From: Alphaproteobacteria bacterium
Lineage (GTDB): Bacteria > Pseudomonadota > Alphaproteobacteria > Micropepsales > Micropepsaceae
Length of the DNA: 64,000 bases
Assembly (NCBI GenBank): GCA_947467345.1
Contig: CANIHD010000008.1
Location: forward strand, 1-64,000
Direction of reading: 5' to 3'
How positions within the stretch are numbered: position 1 is the stretch's first letter; each line of letters opens with the position of its first letter. Both the position numbers and the translations under genes were made by a program. Under the pieces are notes generated by a model. The model was not told where the DNA came from. It searched no databases and saw only the letters and a list, made by a program, of their open reading frames with translations. Below are positions 51,817-61,849 of the stretch, piece by piece.

Positions 51817-53475
51817 ATGGCCGGCCCGCAATTTGTTTACGTGATGAAGGGTCTATCCAAGACCTATCCCGGCGGCCGTCAGGTGCTGAAGGATATCTGG
51901 CTGTCGTTCTATCCCGGCGCCAAGATCGGCATTGTCGGCCTCAACGGCGCCGGCAAATCGACCTTGCTGCGCATCATGGCGGGGACCGACAAGGATTTTA
52001 CCGGTGAAGCGTGGGCCGCGGACGGCATGCGCGTTGGTTTCCTGCAGCAGGAACCCGAGCTCGATCCGGCGCTCAACGTTCTCGGCAATGTCATGGAAGC
52101 GGTGGCCGAAAAGAAGGCGCTGCTCGACCGCTATAACGAGATCGCATCCAACTATACCGACGAGACCGCCGACGAAATGGCGCAGCTCCAGGACAAGATC
52201 GACGCCCAGAATTTGTGGGATCTCGACAGCCAGGTGGAGATGGCGATGGACGCGCTGCGCTGTCCCGCTCCGGAAGCGAGCGTCGAGCATCTCTCAGGCG
52301 GCGAGAAACGCCGCGTCGCTCTGTGCAAGCTTCTGCTCGAAGCGCCCGACATTCTGCTCTTGGACGAACCGACCAACCATCTCGATGCGGAATCAGTGGC
52401 GTGGCTGGAAAAACATTTGACCGATTATGCCGGCACCGTCGTGCTGGTGACGCATGACCGCTATTTCCTCGACGACGTTACGGGGTGGATTCTGGAGCTC
52501 GATCGCGGCAAGGGCATTCCGCATCAGGGCAATTATTCCACCTGGCTGGACAACCAGGAAAAACGCCTGGCCGGCGAAGGCGAGCAGGAAGAGGCACACG
52601 CCCGCGCGCTCGCCCGCGAAAGCGCCTGGATCAAATCATCTCCGCGCGCCCGCCAAGCCAAATCCAAGGCACGTATCGCGGCCTATGAGGAATTGCTGGC
52701 CAAATCGCAGGAGCAGCGCCAGGCGACACAGCAAATCGTCGTTCCTGCGGGACCGCGTCTGGGCTCCCTCGTCGTGGAAGCGGAAGGGCTGAACAAAGCC
52801 TATGGTGACCGCCTGCTGATCGAGAATCTGAATTTCAAATTGCCGCCCGGCGGCATTGTCGGCGTGATCGGTCCCAACGGCGCTGGCAAAACAACATTGT
52901 TCCGTATGCTGACGGGTCAGGAAGTGCCCGATACCGGCGCGCTGCGCATCGGCGATACGGTGGTCATGGGCTATGTCGATCAGTCGCGCGACTCGCTCAA
53001 TCCCAATAAGAATGTGTGGGAAGAAATTTCCGGCGGGCTCGATGTGTTGGAATTGGGCAAACGCACCATGCCCAGCCGGGCGTATGTCGGCGCCTTCAAT
53101 TTCAAAGGTGGCGATCAGCAGAAAAAAGTGGGGCAGCTATCGGGGGGTGAGCGCAACCGCGTGCATCTCGCGAAAATGCTGAAATCAGGCGCCAATCTTC
53201 TGCTCCTCGACGAACCGACCAACGACCTCGATGTCGAAACCTTGCGCGCGCTGGAAAACGCGCTCGAAGATTTCGCCGGCTGCGCCATGATCATCAGCCA
53301 TGATCGCTGGTTCTTGGACCGCATCGCGACGCATATGCTGGCGTTCGAAGGCGATTCCCATGTCGAATGGTTCGAAGGGAATTTCCAGGATTACGAGGCC
53401 GATCGGAAGCGCCGCTTGGGTGTCGCCGCCGATACGCCGCAACGGATCAAATATAAGCGCTTCACGCGCGTGTAA
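51817..53475 (+). CDS. ettA: Energy-dependent translational throttle protein EttA (ABC-F)
   Basis: A 552-residue ABC-F ATPase that binds the ribosomal E site and gates the first peptide bond according to the ATP/ADP ratio. Two ATPase cassettes: Walker A GLNGAGKST and GPNGAGKTT, signatures LSGGEKRR and LSGGERNR, Walker B LLLDEPTNHLD and LLLDEPTNDLD; the linker between carries the arginine-rich P-site interaction region (SPRARQAKSKARIAAYEELL). Length matches E. coli EttA. CAGGAG supports the ATG at 51817. Confidence 0.94.
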   Translation: MAGPQFVYVMKGLSKTYPGGRQVLKDIWLSFYPGAKIGIVGLNGAGKSTLLRIMAGTDKDFTGEAWAADGMRVGFLQQEPELDPALNVLGNVMEAVAEKKALLDRYNEIASNYTDETADEMAQLQDKIDAQNLWDLDSQVEMAMDALRCPAPEASVEHLSGGEKRRVALCKLLLEAPDILLLDEPTNHLDAESVAWLEKHLTDYAGTVVLVTHDRYFLDDVTGWILELDRGKGIPHQGNYSTWLDNQEKRLAGEGEQEEAHARALARESAWIKSSPRARQAKSKARIAAYEELLAKSQEQRQATQQIVVPAGPRLGSLVVEAEGLNKAYGDRLLIENLNFKLPPGGIVGVIGPNGAGKTTLFRMLTGQEVPDTGALRIGDTVVMGYVDQSRDSLNPNKNVWEEISGGLDVLELGKRTMPSRAYVGAFNFKGGDQQKKVGQLSGGERNRVHLAKMLKSGANLLLLDEPTNDLDVETLRALENALEDFAGCAMIISHDRWFLDRIATHMLAFEGDSHVEWFEGNFQDYEADRKRRLGVAADTPQRIKYKRFTRV

Positions 53476-53974
53476 GCGCTTTATCCATCACGTGAAGCTT
53501 GGTCACGCGTCCGTCGGCTTCGCGGCGGTCCCGCGTCCCGGCGTTAGAGAATCCGGCGCGGACGTAGAAGCGTTGCGCGTCAGTGTTCTTGTGCGTGACC
53601 GCCAGACGCAGCTTGGCGCCGCCTTCTTCGGCCGCATGACGGCACACGGCGTCGATCATGCGAGCGCCAAGGCCTTCGTTGCGTAGCTGCGGCGTAACGA
53701 ACAAGAGACCGAGAACCCAGGTATCCGGGGTGGGATAATCGCGTATTAGGTCAATGACGGCGACAACCGCGCCATCATCGAAGACTCCCCACACGAATTT
53801 GTCGTGAAGCGCTTTTCCCAGCGGCAGGTCGGTGAAGATGGCATGCGCTTTGTCCGGCGCGAGAACACCCGATTGCACCAATGCGGAATGATTCGGATCG
53901 CTCGCGAATAAGTCCGCGATGATGGCGTGATCAGAAGGCGCAAGACTTCGGACGTCGAAGCCCGAGAGTTTCAC
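53462..53974 (-). CDS. GNAT family N-acetyltransferase
   Basis: A 170-residue acetyltransferase. The acetyl-CoA binding motif is RNEGLGARMI, preceded by the beta-4 strand VLGLLFVTPQL and followed by LRLAVTHKNTDAQRFYVRAGF. Substrate unknown. GTG start at 53974; it converges with and overlaps ettA by 14 bases and is eight bases downstream of mlaC. Confidence 0.85.
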   Translation of the reverse strand: MKLSGFDVRSLAPSDHAIIADLFASDPNHSALVQSGVLAPDKAHAIFTDLPLGKALHDKFVWGVFDDGAVVAVIDLIRDYPTPDTWVLGLLFVTPQLRNEGLGARMIDAVCRHAAEEGGAKLRLAVTHKNTDAQRFYVRAGFSNAGTRDRREADGRVTKLHVMDKALTRA

Positions 53975-53981
53975 TTGCCGA

Positions 53982-54641
53982 TCAGTTTGCGCCGCCGCGC
54001 AAGGTAATCACTTGCTGGCGAAGGTTTGTCGCGAGGGCAGGCACGCTGCCGCGATTCTGCTGCAGGAAGCCGATGAAATCCGAGCGCTGATTGATGGCGA
54101 GCCAAACGCCCTCGACCTGCATGTCGGTGATGATGGACTTTCCGCCCGCACCGGCGCGGATGCGAAACGCGGCGCGAATGGGATTGGCGCTCGGCGCTGT
54201 CGGGTTCACCACAATCGCGTTCACGACGGAATCATCGGCGGCGCGATTATTAGAGCCGGTGACCTTTAGCGTCTGGCCCTTATATTTGCCGAGCCGTGTT
54301 TCATAGACAGCGGTTGCGTAATCGGTGAACGCCTTCACAAAATCTTCCATGTCTGCCGGCGAGGTGGAGTTGGCATATTGGCCGAGCGTGAAAATGGCGA
54401 TGCGACGGATATCGGTTGTTCCCAGCATAAACTCGCGGAATTGCTCGGCGCGCTGCGGCCGTGACAGAGCATCGTTGTTCAGAATGACATAGCCGCGGTC
54501 GATGGTTTCTTGCGCGTATTTCTCCGTAGCCGGCGACGCAAAGGTCGCGCCTGTGCCGGCCGCAAGGCCAAGAAATACCGCCGCCGCAAGCAGACCGGAT
54601 TTCATGGTCTGCTGAGCTAGAGATTTCGCACCGTTACGCAT
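53982..54641 (-). CDS. mlaC: MlaC-type phospholipid-binding protein
   Basis: A 219-residue periplasmic shuttle that carries phospholipids between the outer-membrane MlaA complex and the inner-membrane MlaFEDB transporter. Seen: signal peptide to about residue 35 (ending ATFA), then FREFMLGTTDIRRIAIFTLGQY, FVKAFTDYATAVYETRL and the C-terminal DMQVEGVWLAINQRSDF. AAGGATAG supports the ATG at 54641. The inner-membrane components are not in the window. Directly downstream of mlaA. Confidence 0.88.
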   Translation of the reverse strand: MRNGAKSLAQQTMKSGLLAAAVFLGLAAGTGATFASPATEKYAQETIDRGYVILNNDALSRPQRAEQFREFMLGTTDIRRIAIFTLGQYANSTSPADMEDFVKAFTDYATAVYETRLGKYKGQTLKVTGSNNRAADDSVVNAIVVNPTAPSANPIRAAFRIRAGAGGKSIITDMQVEGVWLAINQRSDFIGFLQQNRGSVPALATNLRQQVITLRGGAN

Positions 54642-54701
54642 CGTTTCTATCCTTGTTGCCAATGTCTTGGCTTCCTAAAGCAAGCTACTCGGAAAAAACC
54701 C

Positions 54702-55430
54702 TTAGAAATTAGGCAGGTCATCAATTTCCTGCGCGCCGTTCCTGATTTCGTTGTTGCGTGCCTGGCGGTAGAGCCCACGCAACGACGTGTAGAAATCCGC
54801 CGAGCTCGCTTCGATGTCGTCTAGAGTCTGGATATTGCTGGAACGCAATTCAAGATAGACCAACCCGGTCCGCACATAGGGCACATAGCTTTCATCGCCC
54901 CATTGCACGTAGGTAAACGGATCGAAGAAGAAATCGACGACGCTTCCCGTCAGATCGCGCGGTGTTGAAGGTCCCAGCAACGGCACAAAAAGATAGGGGC
55001 CTTCGCCGATTCCCCAGACAGCCAAAGTCTGGCCGAAATCCTCGAAATGCCGCGGATAGCCGTAATCTTCTGCCACCTCGAACAAGCCGCCAAAGCCGAT
55101 CGTAGAGTTGACGACAAAGCGAACGAGCGTGGTGCCGGCTCGGGTCGCTTCGCCTTGCAAGATGTCGTTCGCGAAGGTCCGAATCGAACCCAGATTGTTC
55201 AGCACGTTGCGCACGCCGCCGCGGATCTGCCGCGGAACGACGCCGCGATAGGCGACCGCCACCGGCCGCGCGGCCGCCTTATCCAGCGCTACGCTGACGT
55301 GGAAGCTCGCGCGGTTCACGCCCTCCAAAGGGTCGTTCTCGGCGGCGGCTTCCGGTGACTGCGCGGTAGCGCAGCCCGAAAGCGCGAGGCCAAGAAGGAC
55401 GGCACCGAGCAAACCAAAGTTACGCAACAT
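54702..55430 (-). CDS. mlaA: MlaA/VacJ family outer-membrane lipoprotein
   Basis: A 242-residue lipoprotein (lipobox LSGC at 18-21) that removes mislocalised phospholipids from the outer leaflet. Conserved phrases: DPLEGVNRASF, RGGVRNVLNNLGSIRTFANDILQG, RFVVNSTIGFGGLFEVAEDYG, FGQTLAVWGIGEGPYLFVPLLGPSTPRD. AGGTG precedes the ATG. mlaC follows 60 bases later. Confidence 0.93.
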   Translation of the reverse strand: MLRNFGLLGAVLLGLALSGCATAQSPEAAAENDPLEGVNRASFHVSVALDKAAARPVAVAYRGVVPRQIRGGVRNVLNNLGSIRTFANDILQGEATRAGTTLVRFVVNSTIGFGGLFEVAEDYGYPRHFEDFGQTLAVWGIGEGPYLFVPLLGPSTPRDLTGSVVDFFFDPFTYVQWGDESYVPYVRTGLVYLELRSSNIQTLDDIEASSADFYTSLRGLYRQARNNEIRNGAQEIDDLPNF

Positions 55431-55580
55431 TCATACACCTGAGAACAAATAGGGAAGAACTGTTCCTGAACGCGAACCCAGCCCTAAACGACACCGATTC
55501 TCCCAAAATATAGCTAATACCGCCTTCGTGCCCGAATCGTGGCCGGGGAGATTACCGAGCCGCCGTAACCATTGCATAAT

Positions 55581-55602
55581 GATATAAAGATATGTTTATG
55601 TC
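55581..55602. promoter_or_regulatory. Candidate ArsR-type operator upstream of the methionine-cycle operon
   Basis: A 22-bp imperfect palindrome: 18 of 22 positions match their reverse complement. Half-sites are GATATAAAGAT (left) and ATGTTTATGTC (right). It is an AT-rich island in GC-rich DNA 34 bases before the regulator's ATG. ArsR dimers bind such symmetric AT-rich sites; SahR-type regulators of the methionine cycle are a precedent. Confidence 0.5.
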
Positions 55603-55635
55603 ATTCGCGATGAAGGCGGCATAGTCGATATCACC

Positions 55636-56610
55636 ATGGAGCACCTCATTGAAATGTTGCGGGCGGCGGGCGATTCAACCCGCTTGCGGCTGCTTTTATT
55701 GCTGGTCGAGGCCGAATTGACGGTCAGCGAGCTGACCCAGATCGTCGGCCAGAGCCAGCCCCGCGTGAGCCGGCACCTCAAACTCCTATGCGAAGCCGGG
55801 CTTATCGAGCGCTTCAAGGAAGGCACCTGGGTCTTTTACCGCGCCGCCGACCGGGGCGGGGCCGCGTCGCTGTCACGCACCCTCGCGACTCTGGCGGACG
55901 CCCCCAACCATGACGTCCTGCTAGGTGACAGCCGGCAGCTTGCCGATGCGCGCGCCGCACGGTCTCAGGAAGCCGCCGCCTATTTCAAAATCAACGCCCC
56001 GAATTGGGAGCGTGCCCGCTCGCTCCATGTGCCGGAGGCGGATGTTGAGAGCGCCATTGTGCGGCTGCTCGGCACGGGGAAGCTGGACGCGGTGGTGGAT
56101 GCCGGCACCGGCACCGGCCGCATTCTCGAGTTATTGGCGCCTCATATCGGGCGCGGCGTCGGGGTCGATGTCAGTCCCGAAATGTTGGCCATCGCGCGTG
56201 ATCGTCTTGCCAAGATCGGCGCCACCCATTGCCAGGTGAGGCTTGGCGATGTGTTTCGCCTGCCGCTGACCAATGGCGCGTTCGACGCGGTGATCTTCCA
56301 TCAGGTTCTGCACTATCTCGACGATCCGCCGGCGGCCTTGCGCGAGGCATTGCGTGTGCTCAAATCGGGCGGGCGCATTCTCATCGCGGATTTCGCGCCG
56401 CATGATTTGGAATTCCTGCGCACCGAACATGCGCATCGCCGTCTCGGATTTGCCGATCGCGAAGTTCAGGGCTGGTTTCAATCGGTGGGTTTGAAACCGC
56501 TCTCCGTAGAAGCTTTGGCGCCTTCGGGCGACAGCCAGAAATTGACCGTGATGGTGTGGCTTGCCGAAGCGCTGGATGTAGCCCAGCGCGGCAAGGTGGA
56601 GGCGGCGTGA
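55636..56610 (+). CDS. ArsR family regulator fused to class I SAM-dependent methyltransferase
   Basis: A 324-residue fusion. Residues 1-95 form an ArsR winged helix (TRLRLLLLLVEAELTVSEL, QSQPRVSRHLKLL) without the cysteine metal site CVCD; residues about 130-260 carry methyltransferase motif I VVDAGTGTGRILELL, VGVDVSPEMLAIAR and a motif IV-like region FDAVIFHQVLHYL. The stop overlaps the metF start. The methyltransferase part may sense SAM or S-adenosylhomocysteine to control metF and metH (inference). No clear ribosome site precedes the ATG. Confidence 0.87.
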   Translation: MEHLIEMLRAAGDSTRLRLLLLLVEAELTVSELTQIVGQSQPRVSRHLKLLCEAGLIERFKEGTWVFYRAADRGGAASLSRTLATLADAPNHDVLLGDSRQLADARAARSQEAAAYFKINAPNWERARSLHVPEADVESAIVRLLGTGKLDAVVDAGTGTGRILELLAPHIGRGVGVDVSPEMLAIARDRLAKIGATHCQVRLGDVFRLPLTNGAFDAVIFHQVLHYLDDPPAALREALRVLKSGGRILIADFAPHDLEFLRTEHAHRRLGFADREVQGWFQSVGLKPLSVEALAPSGDSQKLTVMVWLAEALDVAQRGKVEAA

Positions 56611-57500
56611 TGAATCAAAAAACGCCTTCTCCCAAAGCACCTGTTGCAGTGTCGTTCGAATTTTTCCCGCCCAAATCGGCGGAGGCGGAAACGCAGCTCT
56701 GGAACGCGATTCATCGGCTGGCGCCGCTGTCGCCATCTTTCGTGTCGGTTACGTACGGCGCGGGCGGATCGACGCGCGACCGCACCCATTCAACGGTGAA
56801 GCGTCTGGTCGATGAAACGAATTTGACGCCGGCGGCGCATCTGACCTGCGTGGGCGCCACGCGCGATGAAGTCCGCAGCGTCATCCGCGATTATTGGAGC
56901 GCGGGCGTGCGCCACATCGTTGCGTTGCGCGGCGACATGCCCGTGGCGGGCGAGCCTTATCGCGCGCATCCGGATGGGTTCCAAACCACCGCCGAATTGG
57001 TGGAAGCGATCCGCGCCATCGCGCCGTTTGAGGTCAGTGTTTCCGCGTATCCTGAGAAACACCCCGACACGCCGACGTTGGAGCGCGATGTCAGCCTCTT
57101 GAAGGAAAAGTCAGATGCCGGCGCCTCGCGCGCGATTACGCAATTTGCCTTCGACACCGACGCGCTGGTCCGCTTTCGCGATGTCGCGGCGAAATCCGGC
57201 GTCACGATTCCGATTGTGCCGGGCTTGATGCCGACAACGAATTTCAAAGGTGTACAGCGCATGTCGTTGCGCTGCGGCGCTTCTGTGCCGAAATGGCTGG
57301 CCGATCTTTACGAGGGCCTCGAAGACGATCTCGAAAGCCGCAAATTGGTGGCCGCCATGGTTCTCGCCGAACAGGTAGAACGCCTGCGCGCCGAAGGCTT
57401 CGCACAATTTCATTTTTACACGCTCAACCAGGCGGAACTGACCTTCGCCGTCTGCAATAGGCTCGGGATCAAACCCGCGCGGAAACCGGTGTCCGTATGA
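56610..57500 (+). CDS. metF: 5,10-methylenetetrahydrofolate reductase
   Basis: A 296-residue FAD enzyme that makes the 5-methyltetrahydrofolate used by MetH. Landmarks: [13 protein letters not shown] (with the catalytic Glu), [51 protein letters not shown] and [11 protein letters not shown]. The start overlaps the regulator stop (TGATG), and its own stop overlaps the metH ATG, indicating coupled translation. Confidence 0.93.
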   Translation: MNQKTPSPKAPVAVSFEFFPPKSAEAETQLWNAIHRLAPLSPSFVSVTYGAGGSTRDRTHSTVKRLVDETNLTPAAHLTCVGATRDEVRSVIRDYWSAGVRHIVALRGDMPVAGEPYRAHPDGFQTTAELVEAIRAIAPFEVSVSAYPEKHPDTPTLERDVSLLKEKSDAGASRAITQFAFDTDALVRFRDVAAKSGVTIPIVPGLMPTTNFKGVQRMSLRCGASVPKWLADLYEGLEDDLESRKLVAAMVLAEQVERLRAEGFAQFHFYTLNQAELTFAVCNRLGIKPARKPVSV

Positions 57501-60500
57501 ATCGCACCCAACGTTTGGAATGGCTGAAGAAGACCGCGCAGGAACGCATCCTGGTGCTCGATGGCTCTTGGGGCGTGATGATCCAAGGCTATGGGCTGCA
57601 GGAAAAGGATTTCCGCGGCGCCTGCTTCCACGACCATGGCCAAGATTTGAAAGGCAATAACGATCTTCTGGTCATGACGCGGCCGGATATCATCCGCGAG
57701 ATTGGCCGCGCCTATCTCGATGCCGGCGCAGACATCATCGAAACCAACAGCTTCAATTCCAATTCCGTCAGCCAGGGCGACTACGCACTGGAATCGCAAG
57801 TCTGGGAGCTGAACGAAACGGCGGCGCGTGTCGCGCGCGAGGTCTGTGATGAATTCTCTACTCCGGATCGCCCACGCCTCGTTGCAGGCGTGCTTGGCCC
57901 CACGACGCGGACGGCCTCTCTGTCGCCCGACGTGAACGATCCCGCGTTTCGCGCGGTCACTTACGACCAATTGCGCGAAACCTATCGCGACTCGACGTTG
58001 GCCCTGATGAAGGGCGGCGCCGACATTATTATGATCGAGACCGCATTCGACACGCTCAACGCCAAGGCCGCGCTCTACGCCATCGAGGAAGCCTTTGATC
58101 AGGCCGGCGAAAGATTGCCGATCTGGGTGTCGGGCACGATCACCGATCTTTCAGGCCGCACGCTTACCGGGCAAACAGTGGAAGCGTTCTGGCATTCGGT
58201 GCGCCACGCCAGCCCGTTCGCCATTGGTCTGAATTGCGCGCTGGGCGCTAAAGAGCTGCGTGCCTATATCGCGGATCTCGCCGGTGAGGCCGACACGCTG
58301 GTCAGCGTACATCCCAATGCTGGTCTTCCCAATGCGTTCGGCGGCTATGACGACTCGCCGGAATCAATGGCGGCTCAAATTGGGGAATTCGCGCGCGACG
58401 GGATCGTGAACCTCGTCGGCGGCTGCTGCGGCACGACGCCGGACCATATCCGCGCCATTGTAGAAGCGGTGCGCGGCGTGAAGCCGCGCAAAGTGCCGGA
58501 GAAGCCGCGCTATCTGCATCTCTCGGGTCTGGAGCCATTCACCCTCACGCCCGAAATGAATTTCGTGAATATCGGCGAGCGCACCAACATCACCGGCTCG
58601 GCGAAATTCCGGAAATTGATTGCGGCGTCTGACTATGAAGCGGCGCTGGATGTGGCGCGTCAGCAGGTCGTCAGCGGCGCGCAAATTATCGATATCAACA
58701 TGGACGAGGGGCTTCTCGATTCCGAAGCCGCCATGGTGCGTTTCGTCAATCTCGTCGCGGGCGAGCCCGATATCGCGCGCGTGCCGCTGATGATCGACTC
58801 CTCGAAATGGAGCGTGATCGAAGCAGGCCTGAAATGCGTGCAGGGCAAGCCCATCGTCAATTCCATCAGCCTCAAGGAAGGCGAGGAAGCCTTTATCGCG
58901 CAGGCCCAGAAGGTGCGCCGCTACGGCGCGGCGGTTGTCGTCATGGCCTTCGACGAAAAAGGCCAGGCGGATACGGCGGAGCGCAAATTCGAGATCTCGC
59001 GGCGCGCCTACAATATTCTGGTCGATAAAGTCGGCTTCCCGCCCGAAGACATCATCTTCGATCCGAATATTTTCGCGGTCGCGACCGGCATTGAAGAGCA
59101 CAATGATTATGGCCGCGCCTTCATTGATGCGGTGGTTCGTATTCGCCAAGGCCTGCCCCACACGCATATCTCGGGCGGCGTTTCCAATTTCTCCTTCTCG
59201 TTCCGGGGCAATGAGCCGGTGCGCGAAGCCATGCACTCGATCTTTCTCTATCACGCCATCAAGTCCGGAATGGACATGGGGATCGTCAATGCCGGCGCGC
59301 TGCCGGTCTATGAAGACATCCCGACCGAATTGCGCGACGCGATTGAAGACGTGCTGTTCAACCGTCGTCCCGAAGCCACGGAAAACCTGCTTGGCTTGGC
59401 GCAGAAATATCGCAAGGGCGCGGCGGTGGCCGAGGAAGTCGTTTCGGCCTGGCGGTCATTGCCGGTCGGCGAGCGCCTGACCTACGCACTCGTGCATGGC
59501 ATTGCGGATTTCGTGCTCGATGACGTTGAAGAGGCCCGGCAGATTGCCGTGCGTCCGCTCGACGTCATCGAAGGGCCTTTGATGTCCGGAATGAACGTGG
59601 TCGGCGATCTCTTCGGCGCCGGCAAAATGTTCTTGCCGCAGGTCGTGAAATCGGCACGCGTGATGAAGAAAGCCGTGGGCCACCTCATTCCGTTCATGGA
59701 AGCGGAAAAGGAAGCCGGCGGACGGCGCGAAGCTGCGGGGCGGGTGCTGATGGCCACCGTCAAAGGCGACGTGCACGACATTGGAAAAAACATCGTGGGC
59801 GTCGTGCTTCAGTGCAACGGCTACGAAGTCGAAGACATGGGCGTCATGGTGCCGGCGCAGAAAATTCTGGACCGTGCCCGCGAGATCAAAGCCGATGTGA
59901 TTGGACTGTCTGGCCTCATCACGCCGTCTTTGGACGAGATGGTGCATGTCGCGGCCGAGATGGAGCGTCAGGGCTTTGTGATTCCGCTGTTGATCGGCGG
60001 CGCTACAACCAGCCGCGTACACACGGCTGTAAAAATTCACCCAAGCTATCGCGCTGGCCAGACGATATATGTCACTGACGCATCGCGCGCGGTCGGTGTA
60101 GTGTCGAATCTGCTGAGCAATGAATTGCGGCCGCCCTATATTGCCTCGATACAGGAAGAATATAAGCGTCTCGCCGAGGCGCATGCGGCCAAGACAGGGC
60201 CTTCGCGCCGTCTCTCGCTGACACAAGCGCGCGCCAACAAATTCGCGCCTGATTGGAAAGTCTATACGCCGCCGAAGCCAACCTTCCTCGGCGTGCGCAG
60301 CTTCGAGGCTTACGACATTGCGGAGCTGGTTCCCTATATCGATTGGATGCCCTTCTTCCATGCCTGGGAAATGAAGGGGAAATTCCCCGATATTTTGACG
60401 GACCCCATTGCCGGTGAAGTGGCGAGTTCGCTCTACCGCGATGCGCAGGCGATGCTGAAACGCATTGTCGACGAGAAATGGCTGACAGCGCGCGCTTCTT

Positions 60501-61201
60501 ACGGATTCTGGCCGGCCAATGCCGACGGCGATGACATCACCGTCTTCACCGACGAGACCCGCGGCAAGGTTTTGGCGAATCTCCAAACCATTCGCCAGCA
60601 GGTCGCGCGCGGGTCCGACATGCCGAATTTGGCGCTGGCCGATTTTATCGCGCCTAAAGGCGGGGCGGACTATGTCGGCGGTTTTGTGGTCACCACCGGC
60701 ATTGGCGAGGAACCCATTGCGGCCAAGTACAGGGCCGACAAAGACGATTACAACGCCATTCTCCTCAGCGCGTTGGCAGATCGTTTGGCCGAAGCGTTTG
60801 CCGAGCGCCTGCACCAGCGCGTGCGCAAAGAGTTCTGGGGCTATGCGCCGGACGAGGCGATGACCAATGAGCAATTGATCGCCGAAGCCTATAACGGCAT
60901 TCGCCCCGCGCCGGGCTATCCGGCTCAGCCGGACCATACCGAGAAGGGCACGCTCTTCCAGATGTTGGATGCGGAGCGCGCTATTGGCGTGAAGCTAACC
61001 GAGAATTTCGCCATGTGGCCGGGTTCGTCGGTGTCCGGCTTCTATTTCAGCCATCCCGAGTCACGTTATTTCGGCGTCGGGAAAATCGAGCGCGATCAGG
61101 TCGAGGATTATGCGCGGCGTAAAGGCTGGACGATGGATGTCGCGGAACGCTGGCTGTCGCCGCTGCTCAATTATGATCCGCGGAAGGACGCGGCGGCGTA
61201 A
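57497..61201 (+). CDS. metH: Cobalamin-dependent methionine synthase
   Basis: A full-length 1,234-residue enzyme. Homocysteine domain with zinc ligands in the NCALGA segment and GGCCGT (Cys310, Cys311); folate-binding domain from about 350 ([14 protein letters not shown]); cobalamin domain with [11 protein letters not shown], His760 being the cobalt ligand; and the C-terminal SAM-binding activation domain ending with [15 protein letters not shown] and [16 protein letters not shown]. All four modules are intact. It is the third gene of the ArsR-MT/metF/metH operon, and no cobalamin riboswitch-like leader is evident. Confidence 0.96.
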   Translation: MNRTQRLEWLKKTAQERILVLDGSWGVMIQGYGLQEKDFRGACFHDHGQDLKGNNDLLVMTRPDIIREIGRAYLDAGADIIETNSFNSNSVSQGDYALESQVWELNETAARVAREVCDEFSTPDRPRLVAGVLGPTTRTASLSPDVNDPAFRAVTYDQLRETYRDSTLALMKGGADIIMIETAFDTLNAKAALYAIEEAFDQAGERLPIWVSGTITDLSGRTLTGQTVEAFWHSVRHASPFAIGLNCALGAKELRAYIADLAGEADTLVSVHPNAGLPNAFGGYDDSPESMAAQIGEFARDGIVNLVGGCCGTTPDHIRAIVEAVRGVKPRKVPEKPRYLHLSGLEPFTLTPEMNFVNIGERTNITGSAKFRKLIAASDYEAALDVARQQVVSGAQIIDINMDEGLLDSEAAMVRFVNLVAGEPDIARVPLMIDSSKWSVIEAGLKCVQGKPIVNSISLKEGEEAFIAQAQKVRRYGAAVVVMAFDEKGQADTAERKFEISRRAYNILVDKVGFPPEDIIFDPNIFAVATGIEEHNDYGRAFIDAVVRIRQGLPHTHISGGVSNFSFSFRGNEPVREAMHSIFLYHAIKSGMDMGIVNAGALPVYEDIPTELRDAIEDVLFNRRPEATENLLGLAQKYRKGAAVAEEVVSAWRSLPVGERLTYALVHGIADFVLDDVEEARQIAVRPLDVIEGPLMSGMNVVGDLFGAGKMFLPQVVKSARVMKKAVGHLIPFMEAEKEAGGRREAAGRVLMATVKGDVHDIGKNIVGVVLQCNGYEVEDMGVMVPAQKILDRAREIKADVIGLSGLITPSLDEMVHVAAEMERQGFVIPLLIGGATTSRVHTAVKIHPSYRAGQTIYVTDASRAVGVVSNLLSNELRPPYIASIQEEYKRLAEAHAAKTGPSRRLSLTQARANKFAPDWKVYTPPKPTFLGVRSFEAYDIAELVPYIDWMPFFHAWEMKGKFPDILTDPIAGEVASSLYRDAQAMLKRIVDEKWLTARASYGFWPANADGDDITVFTDETRGKVLANLQTIRQQVARGSDMPNLALADFIAPKGGADYVGGFVVTTGIGEEPIAAKYRADKDDYNAILLSALADRLAEAFAERLHQRVRKEFWGYAPDEAMTNEQLIAEAYNGIRPAPGYPAQPDHTEKGTLFQMLDAERAIGVKLTENFAMWPGSSVSGFYFSHPESRYFGVGKIERDQVEDYARRKGWTMDVAERWLSPLLNYDPRKDAAA

Positions 61202-61213
61202 GCTGAGTTAGAC

Positions 61214-61810
61214 TTACGGCGCCCAGGCGCGCCACGCCGGCCACTGTTCGATCGCGTGCGCCCATTCGTCATATCCGGCGGCGATGGGGTGCACGCCGTC
61301 GCCCGCACGCACAGCGGGCAGCCAGGTTTTAGACGCAGATAGCGTCTCGAAAGCGGGGAAAAACGGAACACCCAACTCATGCGTTAATGTGGCAAGATTT
61401 TCCGACAAGGCACGAATGCGCACATTGCGCCAATCTTCGCCGATGGGCGGCGGACCGATCATGAGCGTCGGCCGATAAGAGTTCGCTTCGCTGAGGATGT
61501 CACGCGCCTGCGCGATTGCCTTCTCCGGCGTGAAGATAAGTTGGCCATTCACATCTTTGGTGTCGTTGACGCCGAACGCAAAGACGAGACGGCAATCGGC
61601 GCCTTGCACGTCGCGCGCTTCCACCTCGCGGCGCCAACGCGCGAGAACGGCGGCGCTGGAATTGGCACGAATACCGAGATTGTAGCTGGTGATGTCGTGG
61701 CCGCGCGTTCGTGCGGTTTTGCAAATGCGTCCGGCCCAGCCGAGATATTCAGGGTCGCCGGTTCCGGCGACGAGACTGTCGCCGATAAAACAGACACGAA
61801 AACTGGTCAT
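61214..61810 (-). CDS. SGNH/GDSL hydrolase family protein
   Basis: A 198-residue esterase-like protein: block I FIGDSLVAGTG (nucleophile Ser), block II LGIRANSS, block III FGVNDTKD, block V DGVHPIAAGYDEW (catalytic Asp and His). No signal peptide, so it probably acts in the cytoplasm. It converges with metH. No strong ribosome site. Confidence 0.88.
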   Translation of the reverse strand: MTSFRVCFIGDSLVAGTGDPEYLGWAGRICKTARTRGHDITSYNLGIRANSSAAVLARWRREVEARDVQGADCRLVFAFGVNDTKDVNGQLIFTPEKAIAQARDILSEANSYRPTLMIGPPPIGEDWRNVRIRALSENLATLTHELGVPFFPAFETLSASKTWLPAVRAGDGVHPIAAGYDEWAHAIEQWPAWRAWAP

Positions 61811-61849
61811 GGGAAACCCGGGGGTGTTCAGGCTGCAATGGAAAACGGT

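Noticed and set aside
55431-55635. Possible SAM or cobalamin riboswitch before the metF-metH operon
   Set aside because: The interval is short, AT-rich near the gene and shows no multi-stem leader or conserved B12-box-like sequence; a protein operator explains it better.
59456-60937. Long open frame on the minus strand (493 codons) opposite metH
   Set aside because: metH is intact and strongly family-like on the plus strand; the antisense frame is His/Arg-rich and is the usual shadow in GC-rich DNA.
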